The notes under the pieces: generated by a model | What the model saw: only the letters and a program-made list of their open reading frames with translations | What the model was told of the DNA's origin: nothing | Database searches by the model: none | Shown: in pieces, positions 1-11,100 of the stretch | Numbering within the stretch: position 1 is the first letter of the stretch | Layout: the number at the start of each line of letters is the position of its first letter | Translations under genes and position numbers: made by a program | Assembly: GCF_021018805.1 (NCBI RefSeq) | Contig: NC_086283.1 | Span: 14,149,162 to 14,213,161, forward strand | Direction of reading: 5' to 3' | Length of the DNA: 64,000 bases | DNA from: Prinia subflava | Taxonomy: Eukaryota > Chordata > Aves > Passeriformes > Cisticolidae

Positions 1-2630
1 GCAGAAGGGCTGAATTAATACTCCTCAGTGAGTAATGTTGGCCTTTGAAACATTATGTGGATGGGCTTTGTTTTAAGGCAGTGCAGCCCCAATCCTGCAG
101 AAGTCTTCAAAACAAATGTGCATCCAGGAAAAGGGGCAAACTGAGTACTGAAAATTGTTGTTTAAATATTAATTATTGCAAATTGGAGCATGCAGCCGTA
201 ACCTTTCTTACAGAGTTCATATAGATTTTAAATACTGCATTTTCCAGCACTGTAAAGGAATTTTTTGTAAGTATTCAGTATGCTGAAGCCTCTAATGACA
301 GTTTAAAACATACATGGTAATATAGCAAGGCTATAAATGTTCTCATCCATAATCATATTAAGTACTCATGAATATTTGAGTTCAGCAATACAGCTCAAAT
401 ACAATCACAAGGAGTGTTTTTGAAGAGCCTCTGCTGTGAAATATTTGGAGATGAGAGCAATGCACTTTTTAAGGGGGTGTTAGGCTATGGACTGCCCTTT
501 GTCCCCTTTTATGTAAGTTTCACTCCCTAAGATGCCTACTGTCACTGTAATTATGGGATGAAAAATGAAGCTTTTGCTGAAGCAAAAGATTTGGCTTATA
601 AATGAAACCAGTCAGCAAAGCCTTTGTGGCAGCATCACTCTAACTGCTTGTATTACCTGTGTTGTCTACATTTTACATTTTATTATTAATTATCATCATT
701 CATTATGTAGTATTGTTTTGTTATTATTTATTAGTACTGTTACCTTTCATTAATTATTTATTTTACAAGCAATGCTGATAGAGCAGAATTACCAAGTTGA
801 CTTAGGCTAATAAATCTGATCCTAGAGAAAATAATCTGGAGGAGATTTTAACAGGCGGGCAAGTGCATGCCCCAGCGTTGACTGTCCAGGATTCTCCAGT
901 GTCACAGGAGCTCAAACACTTCTGCAGAATCGCAGTAGTTGTATCTGTCGTTGCATTTCACCCAGACTGGTGAGATGTAACCCTGCAAATGATGCAGAGC
1001 ATGCAAACGAGTCACACAGACTGATATGAACACTTGTCTCAAGTGAGTGTTGCTGTATCTTTAGCTACTTATTAGACTGTGATCTTGCTGCAGTCTGCAA
1101 CATGACTATGTGCCTGTTTTCAGCTGCACCAATTTGTGGACTGGTGTGTTAGGACAAGTCCCTTTCATCAGCTGATGTGGACAAGTTATGGCCATGAGGT
1201 CACATCTGTTACAGACACAGGAAAGTCCACCTAGAGGCACAGAACAGACTGCCTCAGGTTGTAATATCCATAAATTACTGCATCTCAGGTCTCAAAATCT
1301 CCAGCTGTGCTTGTTGAGGGACTCATGGGCATCTGAGGTACTAATGAAAATGTTTTGCCAGGCTGGAGAAACAAAAAATCCATGCAGTGTTTCCTGTCGT
1401 TTGAGTCCCTTCATTTCTGGCAGCATTCCCTGGGAGTATGGTATGGTGACTTTGTGCTGCTTCTCTACAAAAGGTACTGTACAAGCAGTAAAAGTAGTTT
1501 ATAGAGCATATAGCCCTCTGATTGTAAATTAAGATTACGGTGCTGTCATTCCATGCAAGCTACTTCTGCAGCGCCATTTGGGGAAATGGTAACATGCAGC
1601 CTTCGTCTCAGACAGGGTGGGATCAAACACTCTTGGGAATTTGTAATGAGATGACCCTTTCACATGGAAATCTCTGGTTCTCAGTTGTGACAGGGAACTG
1701 TCAGCAATTGCTGCCTGGGGAAATCAATTCAGTGATCTCAGTTCAGCTCATTATAGACAGATGTTTACTTCCCAGATCCTCCTGGCTGCTTGAAGCAAGT
1801 TTCCCAGGTGTGGTGGATGGTGACTTGCAGTGATGCCTGTCCTTTGCCACATGCAGTCATGTTTGTATGTGTCACTGCACTGCTCTCAGTAGAGTCTGGA
1901 GGTTCACTGGAAAGCCCACTCTGCATTCAGCCTGTTACAGCTTGTTTACAGACACCCTGAGGTAGATTCATTTAACGAAATGCCTGAGATGTAAGGAATT
2001 CTTTCACTGTGAGTTAATCTGACCTCAGGTCACTTCACTTCTGAGTAAAAGCTGTGACACAGAGCCTTGCTGTGGTTTAACCCTTTGAGATAAGCTTTCC
2101 TGAGCATGCCTGTGGAAGGAAACATGGACTTAGTCTGGAAAAGCCAAAGAACATGTGGGTGTGCTGTCTGCATGGACAAGAGCTGCATGGAGCTGCACTG
2201 GGTGGGCCAGCCCAACTTGTAGGGCATTGTGCAGAAGTGTGAAATTGTGCTGGGTATCAGATTTTGAAATGAAGAGCTGACACCCTGATCCAATTACCAA
2301 CTAATGTTTTAACTTTGAGAACTACTGCTTTTTCTGCTTTAAAATTACTTCACCAATAATTTCAGTTTTTAATATCCTGCAAAACTTGTGGTACTGATGC
2401 ACCTTTGCCCTTGACCCTTCTTAGCTGCGTCAGATACTGTTAATGCTGGTGCCTCATTTAGACAAGGCACATTTTTTCCAAATACTTAATGTGGACATGC
2501 TGTACTTTGCACACGGATCATTCAGAGCATCTCTCTGGGAAGGGCAGGTGTCCAAGGAATCTAAGGGTGGGGACTCTAGAGAATTTGCTCCTGCTCTGCC
2601 TATGCTGTGTATCTGTTGTTGACTTTGCAG

Positions 2631-2660
2631 CACTTAAGTTACCCTGTGGTAACTTAAGTG
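2631..2660. repeat. Hairpin with 13-bp perfect arms
   Basis: CACTTAAGTTACC and GGTAACTTAAGTG are exact reverse complements separated by CTGT. It could form a stem-loop in DNA or RNA; no promoter or RNA gene is recognised beside it. Confidence 0.95.
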
Positions 2661-5600
2661 AGAGTTCTCCAGCTCAAATCACTTATATCTGTGCTTATCA
2701 ACACTTTTTCTTCTAGAAATAACCGTAAAAATTGCATGTTTATGCCATCCTTCTGGTGTTTGTGGTAGTAAAACTGATGCTTCTGGTGCTGCTACTGAAG
2801 TAATTTGTACACGTGTGGCTGTAAGAGGATGAAGTCCTTCTGTTGAGGATTTTGTAACTGGAGTAAATCGTGTGTCTAACTGTCAAAGCAACGCAGTTGT
2901 AATGCCTAATTAACATGAAAATAGACATAAGGGAACCAAGAGTATGAACAGTTTTATATTGCAATGTTTTAACAAGTTCTTTACAAATGATCATGAAAAA
3001 TTTCCACGGAGTAGAATCTGCATCAGGAAAGTGGAAGTGTGAGAGAATATTTTCTCGCAGATCTGGGTTTTTCTAGTCACTTGAAGTGACATTTGTAGAT
3101 GTCGTGACTTCTCACAATGAGAAGAGCTAAAATAAAATGCTATTTTTTTACACATACTTTCAGAAAAGTCTGGTCAAACTGCTAGATCATGCAGTGTGGC
3201 AACAGATGGGATTTACTTTGTATAAATAGGCAGGGTGGTGTGTGCTCATAATATAAACTTATCTTCAGCTCAGCATATATTTGTTGAAAGGAAAATGTCA
3301 CCATGGAGAACTCAAAGACTGTAATAGTCCTAACCGTGATTAAGGTCTAATAATAGCAATTATAGGAGAAATCTATTAGAAATTTTGTTAAATATGCCTG
3401 TTTAGGTTGCAGAGAGGTGGCAATAAATGAAATATGGTAAATTTCCATTAAACTAAATCGATTCATGGTCCCTCGATTAGTTATACTCAGAGAGAGGTGT
3501 TGAAAAGGACTGAAGCCTCAAACTTTAGCCTTGTATTTTGTAAATATATCTCATCCTACTCATACAAAATTGTTCAGAATAGGATGTTGGATTTTTCACA
3601 GGTTTGATTTAATAAATTTTAACTGGCAAGGTAGTATGGGGAAGGGAGGGCAAGAAAGCCATGGAACTGAGCAGAAATTAAATACTCTTTTTGTGCTATA
3701 TGGAAACTTTCTAGAGTGGACTGTTTTTCAGCCAGATAGAGTTTTTGATATTAGCTGTTGCCAGTAGGGAACTGTTGGCTATAGTTTCCAGCAGATGTGG
3801 TTTAGGTGAAAATTCAACTATCTGGACTCTTTATTTTGACTTGTATGTGCTCTATTACATTTTCAGTCCTTTTCCTGGGAATGAGATTCACAGGGGTGCC
3901 ATTATTTAAGTTGTACTCTGTTTTGGAGAAACAAATCAGGAAGGTAACAGTCAGGATTTGCCTGGACCTAGCAGGCAAGCAGGCTTTGCAGCATGCCAAC
4001 ACTGGAGCACATCATCTAGCATGGCAGGAGGGGTTTCCTACAATCAGGATAATTGCATAGACCTACTGCACACATACACTTCCTTCAAGCCAATTACTAA
4101 GTTTTAGTGAATATGTGACATTCTTTGAAGTGAATTGGCCTGAGTGTCCATGCACATCCATCAGTAGAAGTGGTCCCATTTGTTCCTTATTTAGTCTGAA
4201 ACCAGCTTCCACACTAATGAAATCAACCAGCTGAGACCGACACATTTTTACAACTGCCAATATTCTACAGTGTAAAATAATTCAATCCTTTAAAATTCAG
4301 GTTCTGCTATTCTAGCATGTATTAAATGTTGAAATGATGGCAATAAAGACTCTCTTCTGGAGTTTACAAAGATGTATTCTGCTGCAGTGGCTTATTCTCC
4401 CTCTTGACACGTATTCTCTGTATGACAGAGAATAAAGCATTGAGAAGGATCAATAGCCCCTACGTAAAGTCGCTTTTTAATGACCAGTTTTTGGGAGCAT
4501 CAGATTTCAGAGCCTTCTTGTTGAAATTCACATCTGGCCCTGGTAAACTACAAGTTACAGTTTTAGGGTAGGTAGTTGTAAATTTTTGTTTACTCTTTGC
4601 AATAAGCAATGGTTTACTTTCAAGTTACATCCCTGTAAAATAGCTCAGGGAGAATTTGTTTTGCTCTTGGGGGTTTGAGTTGTGTTTTCTTCTCACATAA
4701 CTAGTTGTTGTCTTCAGCCAAAAGGTACTTGAAACTTTGTTTTGATTTTGACTTCAATAAGAAACACTGAATGATTGCAGAAGAAGATTCTTCAGAGATT
4801 GAACTTTTGCATTAAAATGGAATTTAAGTCAGTTTGGGGCCAATAAGATTGTCCACTAAAGTGTGCAGAAAGCTCATATTCCAGCAGATAATCACTAGAT
4901 GCTTTAATCAGTTATGAGCTCTGTTGCGAGTGGATGCTTTTTTTGCTGCATGAGAGCGTTGTGTAAAATACATAAGGAAACATATAGATACATACAGTAT
5001 CTTTCCTTTTCTGTGTGCCTTTAAAGTCTGTGGTAAGCTGCAAAGAGGCCTGCTTCAAGCGAGAAAGAAGCCACTTCTTCAGCAGCCAAGTAGTTGTTTA
5101 TTCTCCCAGAAAATGGAGCATAGGAACCACTTTTTGTTTTAATCTTTTAGGCTCTTCTGCAAAAGGCAGCATCTATCTCCATGTTTTAGAAAGCCCTTTG
5201 AGTTATGAGCCTACTTTCAATAGAAATGGTAACTGAAGTTAGATTAAAAAATCTGGTGTACAGCATTGTGTCATCTGAAGGCAAAGACCTTCAGACCTTC
5301 ACACCTTTGTGTTTTGCTTACCATGTGGGATTTCTTAATATTTTTACTTATCCTTCTTGTGTATCTTTGAGGTTATCATGAACCAGGTTTTGGAGGAATC
5401 TGACTCTTGAATTACCAGTTCAGAGCATCTAAATGCCTGACCTGTCAGTTGTGAAACCCAGCTTAGAGCAGAGTTGGTGGCACCTCATTTGATGGCTATC
5501 TCAGTTCTGTCCCTGCCTGGATTCTGTGGACAGCGTAGTGTTGGAGTCCATGTTTCCATGGATCCTCTGCAGAGGGTGAGAAGTGCAAGGATTGAATTAA

Positions 5601-5789
5601 AACCTTCAGAAAAATTAAAATAAATAGAGCCACAGACACATAGAGATTTAAGCTTCAGCTTTAAGCTTCACATACCCTAAGTGCCTAATTGCTAGTGTAG
5701 AAGGTCAGAGCTTCAGGCCTATCTAGCCTGATAGGGTTTAGACATAACAAAAATAGAGTAGAGTACTGTTTATAATTTCTGGTATGAAT

Positions 5790-5905
5790 TTTGCGCAAAT
5801 AAGATAAAGTTTCTTATGTATGCTAAGAGTTTTTGTGCATAACAAGATAGAACTTTTATGCTAGCAAGATAGAGTTTTTGCGCTAACAGATATGCTGCAT
5901 GCGTA
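5790..5905 (+). repeat. Tandem repeat of about 22 bp inside the LTR
   Basis: Successive imperfect units share the pattern AAGATAGAGTTTTT followed by TGCGCTAAC or similar: AATAAGATAAAGTTTCTTATG, then GCTAAGAGTTTTTGTGCATAA, CAAGATAGAACTTTTATGCT, AGCAAGATAGAGTTTTTGCG and a partial last copy. The spacing is about 21-22 bases. Direct repeats upstream of a TATA-like box are usual for LTR U3 enhancers; protein binding is not shown. Confidence 0.6.
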
Positions 5906-6249
5906 GGTTTTTGATGCTGCGTTTCATACTTTTTCGTAGTTTTATGAACTTAGAGAATTGAACCTAGATTGGCTAGTGTGTAGATAAAGGTATGAATATG
6001 CATTTGTAACATATAAATAAAAGGCCTCTAGGTTGGAAGTGGAGGTATCAATTGATCAATCCGATCCATCGATCCAACCCCCATCTTCTTTAGCCTGGGG
6101 AAGGAGCCCTGCCAGGGAGCTGAAACGGAATTCTAAAGGTACCATCTATTGTAGTCCTTGGTGCTTGGAATCAGGGCCCCAGGGTCCCCTTCCTTTTCCC
6201 CTTGTGGCGCTTGCCCTGGAACTCTGTTCAGGGCTGCTGGGGACTCTGC

Positions 6250-6372
6250 GTGGGTTCGGGACCCCGGGACCCCTTTCTGTCACTGCGATCCCTGTGGCCA
6301 GGAACCCTGTTTAGGATTCCTGATCCCGGGACCCTCTCCTGTCATTGTGACCCTGTGGCCAGGAACCCTGCT
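6250..6372 (+). repeat. 61-bp tandem duplication inside the LTR
   Basis: Two copies carry CCCGGGACCC, then CTGTCA, then TGTGGCCAGGAACCCTG. The last motif starts at 6293 and again at 6354, a period of 61 bases. The copies differ at several positions, so the duplication is not recent. Confidence 0.75.
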
Positions 6373-6841
6373 TGGGGGTCAGGAGTTGGAGGTTGTTTTA
6401 TTCTAAGGCTGGAATGTTATGTTAAATTCCATGTTAAGACTATTTTTTGTTCTGGTGTTTTATTTCTAAGACTTTATGCTCACAACCAATTGTAAGACTG
6501 CTCATTTAGGACTCTCACACCTTCAGATATGTGCTTTCATGTAATAAACAACTTTGCAGAAGACTTTAAAATGTTCTTGGACCTTTAAGATCTATTAACC
6601 TGTAGAGACAGCCTCAGCAGCATAGTTTGGACTGGTATTTAATATTGATAAGAAAAACTGCAAACAAGCTGTGATAGTTGTTGCCAACATAGGCACAATC
6701 CTCCTTTCCAAGACAAAGTTTCCTGTGCCTGCTATGCAGCCTGTATCCATAAATGAAATGTTACAGAGACCCTCTGCAGGACCTTTTGTATGTTGAGTCT
6801 CTGTAACACTCTGCTGTTATCTGTCATGTCTCCAATTCTAG

Positions 6842-7001
6842 TGTGCCCTCTGGATTTGAAGGGATAAAGGAACAGGAAATCTGCAACAAGATAATGACAA
6901 AAATGCTGGAAAATTACAATACCTTGTTTGAATTAGAAGACTTGAAGAAGGATGAAGAAAATCCTGTATGTGAAGAGCTAGCAAGAATAATTTTGGTAAA
7001 A
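6842..7001 (+). CDS. FAM13A: FAM13A coding exon: C-terminal end of the RhoGAP domain
   Basis: This 160-nt exon completes the RhoGAP domain of FAM13A, a cytoplasmic Rho-GTPase-activating-like protein. Its first base finishes a split codon, and 53 codons follow. The frame begins VPSGFEGIKEQEICNKIM and continues through MLENYNTLFE to ELARIILVK. As I recall the human protein, the matching stretch reads VPPGLEGMKEQDLCNKIM, then ILENYNTLFE and LARLIIVK, so the match is collinear. The acceptor follows a pyrimidine-rich tract ending TTCTAG, and the donor is AAA|GTGAGT, leaving the frame at phase 0. The catalytic arginine and the rest of the domain are encoded further upstream, outside the window. I found no earlier FAM13A exon in 1-6841. 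The open frame runs past the donor to 7127, but the extension looks like ordinary intron. I am confident in the gene; orthology rather than a paralogue (FAM13B, FAM13C) rests on the whole exon set. Confidence 0.93.
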
Positions 7002-8078
7002 GTGAGTATCTCTAATATTTCATTTTCTCACAGCAAATCAATAATTCAGGTTTATTTCACGCTTCAATTCAGAAATATTTTAGATAAGTGGAAGGCGAAC
7101 TCTTGTAGTAGTGTTCTGTTTTATTGATTGGTGTGCTGTTTACACATTGATTCTGCTGATAGGCTAATTTTCATTACTAGTCTTGGAGTTCATGGTATTA
7201 AACATCTTATTCTTTGCTGGCTACACACTTACTTATGCAGGAAATATATTCACTAAAATTTAAATGTTTTTAAATGAGGAGACAGAATAAGTTTAAGAAA
7301 TGTTCAGGGTTTCTGACATGGTTATCATTTATGGGGTACTTTAGTGATGATGAGCTTTGGTACTCTAGGACAGTGTGATGTTTCTAGCCTTAGCGTTTGC
7401 ATGAAGTCTGCCTGTCTCAGACGTGTACCTGAGTTTAAAAGTGAGGTGTTCTGACTCAGCCATTTTTGAATGCACTTGAAAAGAAGCATTAAATAAGAGT
7501 TACTCTTTGAAGAGAGTACATAGGAACTTTTATAGAAAGTGATGTAGTTAGAGTATTACACCTTTGGTGGGAAGAGGGCTTGTGTGTAACATGCAAGGAT
7601 TCTAAAATTCAAAAACTAACAAGTAGGGCAGCCAAAATGCCTTGTTCTGACTTGCGCTGTCTCTACCATAGGAAGCAACCTTAAGTCTGTGCAGGAAATG
7701 GTCCTGAGGATGGTTTGCAGTTGCCTCATTTCTTATTGTATGTTAACTGTGCAGATAATTACTCTCTTACAGGGTGTGAACTCTTGAGTTTGGGAGGGTT
7801 GAACTACATACCTATCCTTGGTAGTGATTTACCCACTGATAGGCTCACTTTAGCCTTCACTGGATAGAAGTTGTCGGAAAATAAGTTATAAAAATACAGT
7901 GTCTTTGACCTTGACAGAACAGAAAGTTTGATGTGAGCCCAGGTTCTGCCATTCAGGTGAAATCAGCTGATAATGTCTCTACCTTTGTGGTGTATCGAAG
8001 GAGGGTCTGCTGAATCGGTATGAGTTGGGCTCAACTGCCTTTAGAAGGGTTGCTGGTTTTCTTATACTGTGAATCAGG

Positions 8079-8106
8079 GAGGAAGTATTTAGCTAAATAC
8101 TTCCTC
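8079..8106. repeat. 28-bp perfect palindrome
   Basis: The left arm GAGGAAGTATTTAG is followed without spacer by its exact reverse complement CTAAATACTTCCTC. No known element is recognised around it. Confidence 0.95.
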
Positions 8107-11100
8107 ACTGAAGGAGTTACTAGCACTCAGCTGAAATGCTTCTGTGGAAGGAGGTAGAATCACTGATAGCCTTCCAGTGTCAAAGTAACTTCTGGGTAGT
8201 GGAAATGATCTGCCTGGCCAGTGACAGTGATATTTAGCCACTGATGGGCACTTCAACAACAGAACCAGGGAAGGAACGTGTTTCTAAAAAAAAAAAGGCC
8301 CAGAAGAAAGGCTTCAGATGTACTTCCATCTTCCTTCAAGCCTCAGCCAGATCCAAAAGTCAAGACAGTCATTCTGTTCTAAGGACTTAGTAGTAATTGG
8401 TATCACAGGAAGGTGGAGATCTGGGAAATTTCCCACAGCTGTTGAGAGATACAAGCTATCAAATTACATGATGGCAAGCAGAATTACTCCAAACAAATAG
8501 CTAAAAGATATAATTACTCACGTGAGATGGGAAGTGTTGCCCATTGCATTGCCTCAGGAGACAGATCGTTGCCTGAGAAAGCCATGCCCTAAATACAAGG
8601 GCTCACATTGTGTTTGCATTTGGACCTTGTTGGTATTTTCTAAATTCTGCTGGAAGAATTTTTCCAAATTCTGCAGAAATTTGACCTTGTTCATTGTCCA
8701 TCTAATTTGGGTGTGTAGTTTTGGTTTAATCAAGGCATATACTCAAGAAGTACACAAGAAGTACAATCATCTAACTTCATGTAGCAAAGCTACTAAGAAG
8801 TCTTTTTTTTTTAAAATTTGTCAGATGACCCTATGAAAGGATGCTTCATACTATTCTCAAAGGTTACATGTTTTGTATCCTAGTAGATAGCCTGTATCCT
8901 AGCCAATTTGTATAATAAACTAGAGATGGTTCACTTGAAGAGAGAACCAAGTGGTAATGAGATCCAGTAGAGAAAAGTAATTGCCAGATTGCTAATGCAT
9001 GAACCATTACATGCAGTACAAGCTGATCTGTGTTACACAAGAACAAATGCCTCAAAGAATTATTTATCATGACCTGTGTCACAGTGTCCAGAAAACAGCA
9101 AGCTGTGTGTCGTTACTGATTCTGGGAAAACCACTGATACATCTACAGGTAGGTGGATAGAAATTTTCTAAGTAATCCTATTGTAAGCAGTAAAGAATGT
9201 AGGATGCTCAGGACAATGCTCTCATGAACTGAGGCCCTGTTGATCTTAAGGGTGTTGCATTCAAGCATGAACCATGGTGGGATGGGTAGTGAGTAGGAGT
9301 GAATGGCAAGGAAAGTGAAGAAACTGTGGACTTGCCCTTTATCAAACTCATCTGCATTTATTTAAGTGGCTTTTTTAGCTTCTGTTTTAGGAACAGCAAG
9401 AGAGCAAGGAGAGATTTAGATGACCTCACTTCCTTTTTGGGTATTCCATCATCTTTTCCTTCACATCCCTCACCGTAATGCCAGCACTTTACCCTGAGTC
9501 ACTACACTGCTGCCTTTCCTATGATCGCCTTCGCTCTCACTCCTTCTTCGCTTTTCTTGTTCACATTTTTCTATGAATTCCCACAGCCCTGTCCTACTAT
9601 ACATGCTGTCAAATTAAAACAAGAATATGTGGATGGTTAGATAAAGTCAAGGAAGCATTAAGCTTCTCTTGGAGCAGTGCAGAAAGGAAAAACAGCTCCA
9701 GAGGAGCAAGTTGCATCTTGTTTACTCTGTTGGTCATAGCTAGGGAAAATCTACTACAGGCTTCCAGAAGGAGCAAGAGTGTTTGAATCAGGCACAGACT
9801 GTGGCAGCTTGAAGATAATACATTTTAAGGAGGCTGAGAATGAATTACTGTTAGAGATGGGGAAAAAGAGATGTGATTTTTAGGGCTGTTGATAGTTGAA
9901 CTACCATTCTTGTTGTATATGTGCACTGAGGAGGCACAGAAACACCTTAATCTCAGTTATGTTTCTTCTTCCAAAGGTTGCTCAGTCATTGGGAAAGACA
10001 AGTTGTGCCAGGTAAAAGGGATTTCTTAGCTTGCTTTATCAGTGGGTCATAATTGAGAAAATAAGGCAGCTGGAAATCTCTGCAGGTTGCATTCCGGTCC
10101 CTGCTTTGTTCCCAGGTCTGTAAAGCCTCCTCTTGTTCATTGCTCAGGCATATTGTAATATTATAATTAGAAATTACGGAAAGTATCTCTTTGGAAACAT
10201 CTACATTTTTTTAAAAGTAAAATTTTAACAAAAAAGAAATTGTTTCATAGAATAGTTTTTATTTCAATGGAAAATTGGACTATCAGGTTCATGACACCTT
10301 GCCTGGATGGATTTTGTTCCACCTATTAGAATGATACCCAGATGATCATCCAGTTTGGTGGCCAGCAGGTGGAAGTATAACATGTGCTTTCCTCAGAAAT
10401 ATATCTATATTTGGAAATGCCTTATAATAAAAGAATTATGAGGTTTGATTTAATATTTTTTAAATTTGTGAAATAAAATGCAGTCCATTGGAGTTTACAG
10501 GTCTCATTTGCAGTCAGCTATTACTGCAGTCCTTAATCCAAGCTTTAGTTCAATTTCCTAAGCCAGTAAGAGTCTCAGTCTGTTGATCAATAGGTTCTGC
10601 TACTTAGAGAAAAATGGGTGTAGTGGGCTGAGTGTTCTGATTAGGTGTTTGCTCTGTGGTCACGTTGTCAGGATCATAAATACCTGATTTTTATTAGGCA
10701 GTATTGTGGGTAAACAGGTTATTTTCTGATAGTACATTGCACTATTCTGCATTTTCACATTATGAGCGTCAGGGATTCCTAAGAAAACATTGCTTATGTT
10801 TTGCTTTGGAACAGAATTCCTAGTGTGAATCCATGTGATCCTGATAGATTTTTGTGTTACTAAACTGAGTGATAATTCCTGTAATGGACGATTAGTCAGT
10901 CTTGAGTTGCAGTACTGCAACTCAGATTTGTAATCTTCTGGAAGAAATAGGTTTACAAAGCCTATGGTAACAACAGAAATAATAATTTTGAGAAAGGACC
11001 TTTAATGTACAAAGGTCTTGAATTGCTGTTTGAACTGCAACTGCCTGTAGTACTATGTTGTAGCACTAGCCAGTGGTGTATTGCTGCAGCTGGAATGTAT

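Larger units (their letters stand above)
5690..6580 (+). mobile_element. Probable solo LTR of an endogenous retrovirus, sense orientation
   Basis: This stretch has the layout of a retroviral LTR and differs in base composition from the intron around it. It begins near TGTAGAAGGTC (about 5696), contains a 22-bp tandem-repeat enhancer-like block (5790-5905), a TATA-like TATAAATAA at 6012-6020, a GC-rich segment with a 61-bp duplication (6240-6375), and AATAAA at 6543-6548. No gag, pol or env remnant follows, hence a solo LTR. I could not find matching target-site duplications, so both ends are approximate. The retroviral class is not recognised. The short open frames at 6033-6495 belong to this GC-rich segment and are not genes. 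Confidence 0.6.
1..6841 (+). other. FAM13A intron (left part), no coding exon seen
   Basis: AT-rich intron sequence whose upstream exon lies left of the window. I looked for the preceding RhoGAP exon (human ends NLATVFGPNCFH) and did not find it. Open frames here are short and show no family motif. Apart from the LTR at 5690-6580, the only structure I note is a hairpin at 2631-2660. The last 40 bases form the acceptor region of the exon at 6842. Confidence 0.7.

Noticed and set aside
6033..6495. Overlapping plus-strand frames of 82-97 codons
   Set aside because: They lie in the GC-rich duplicated segment of the LTR and show no viral or cellular protein motif.
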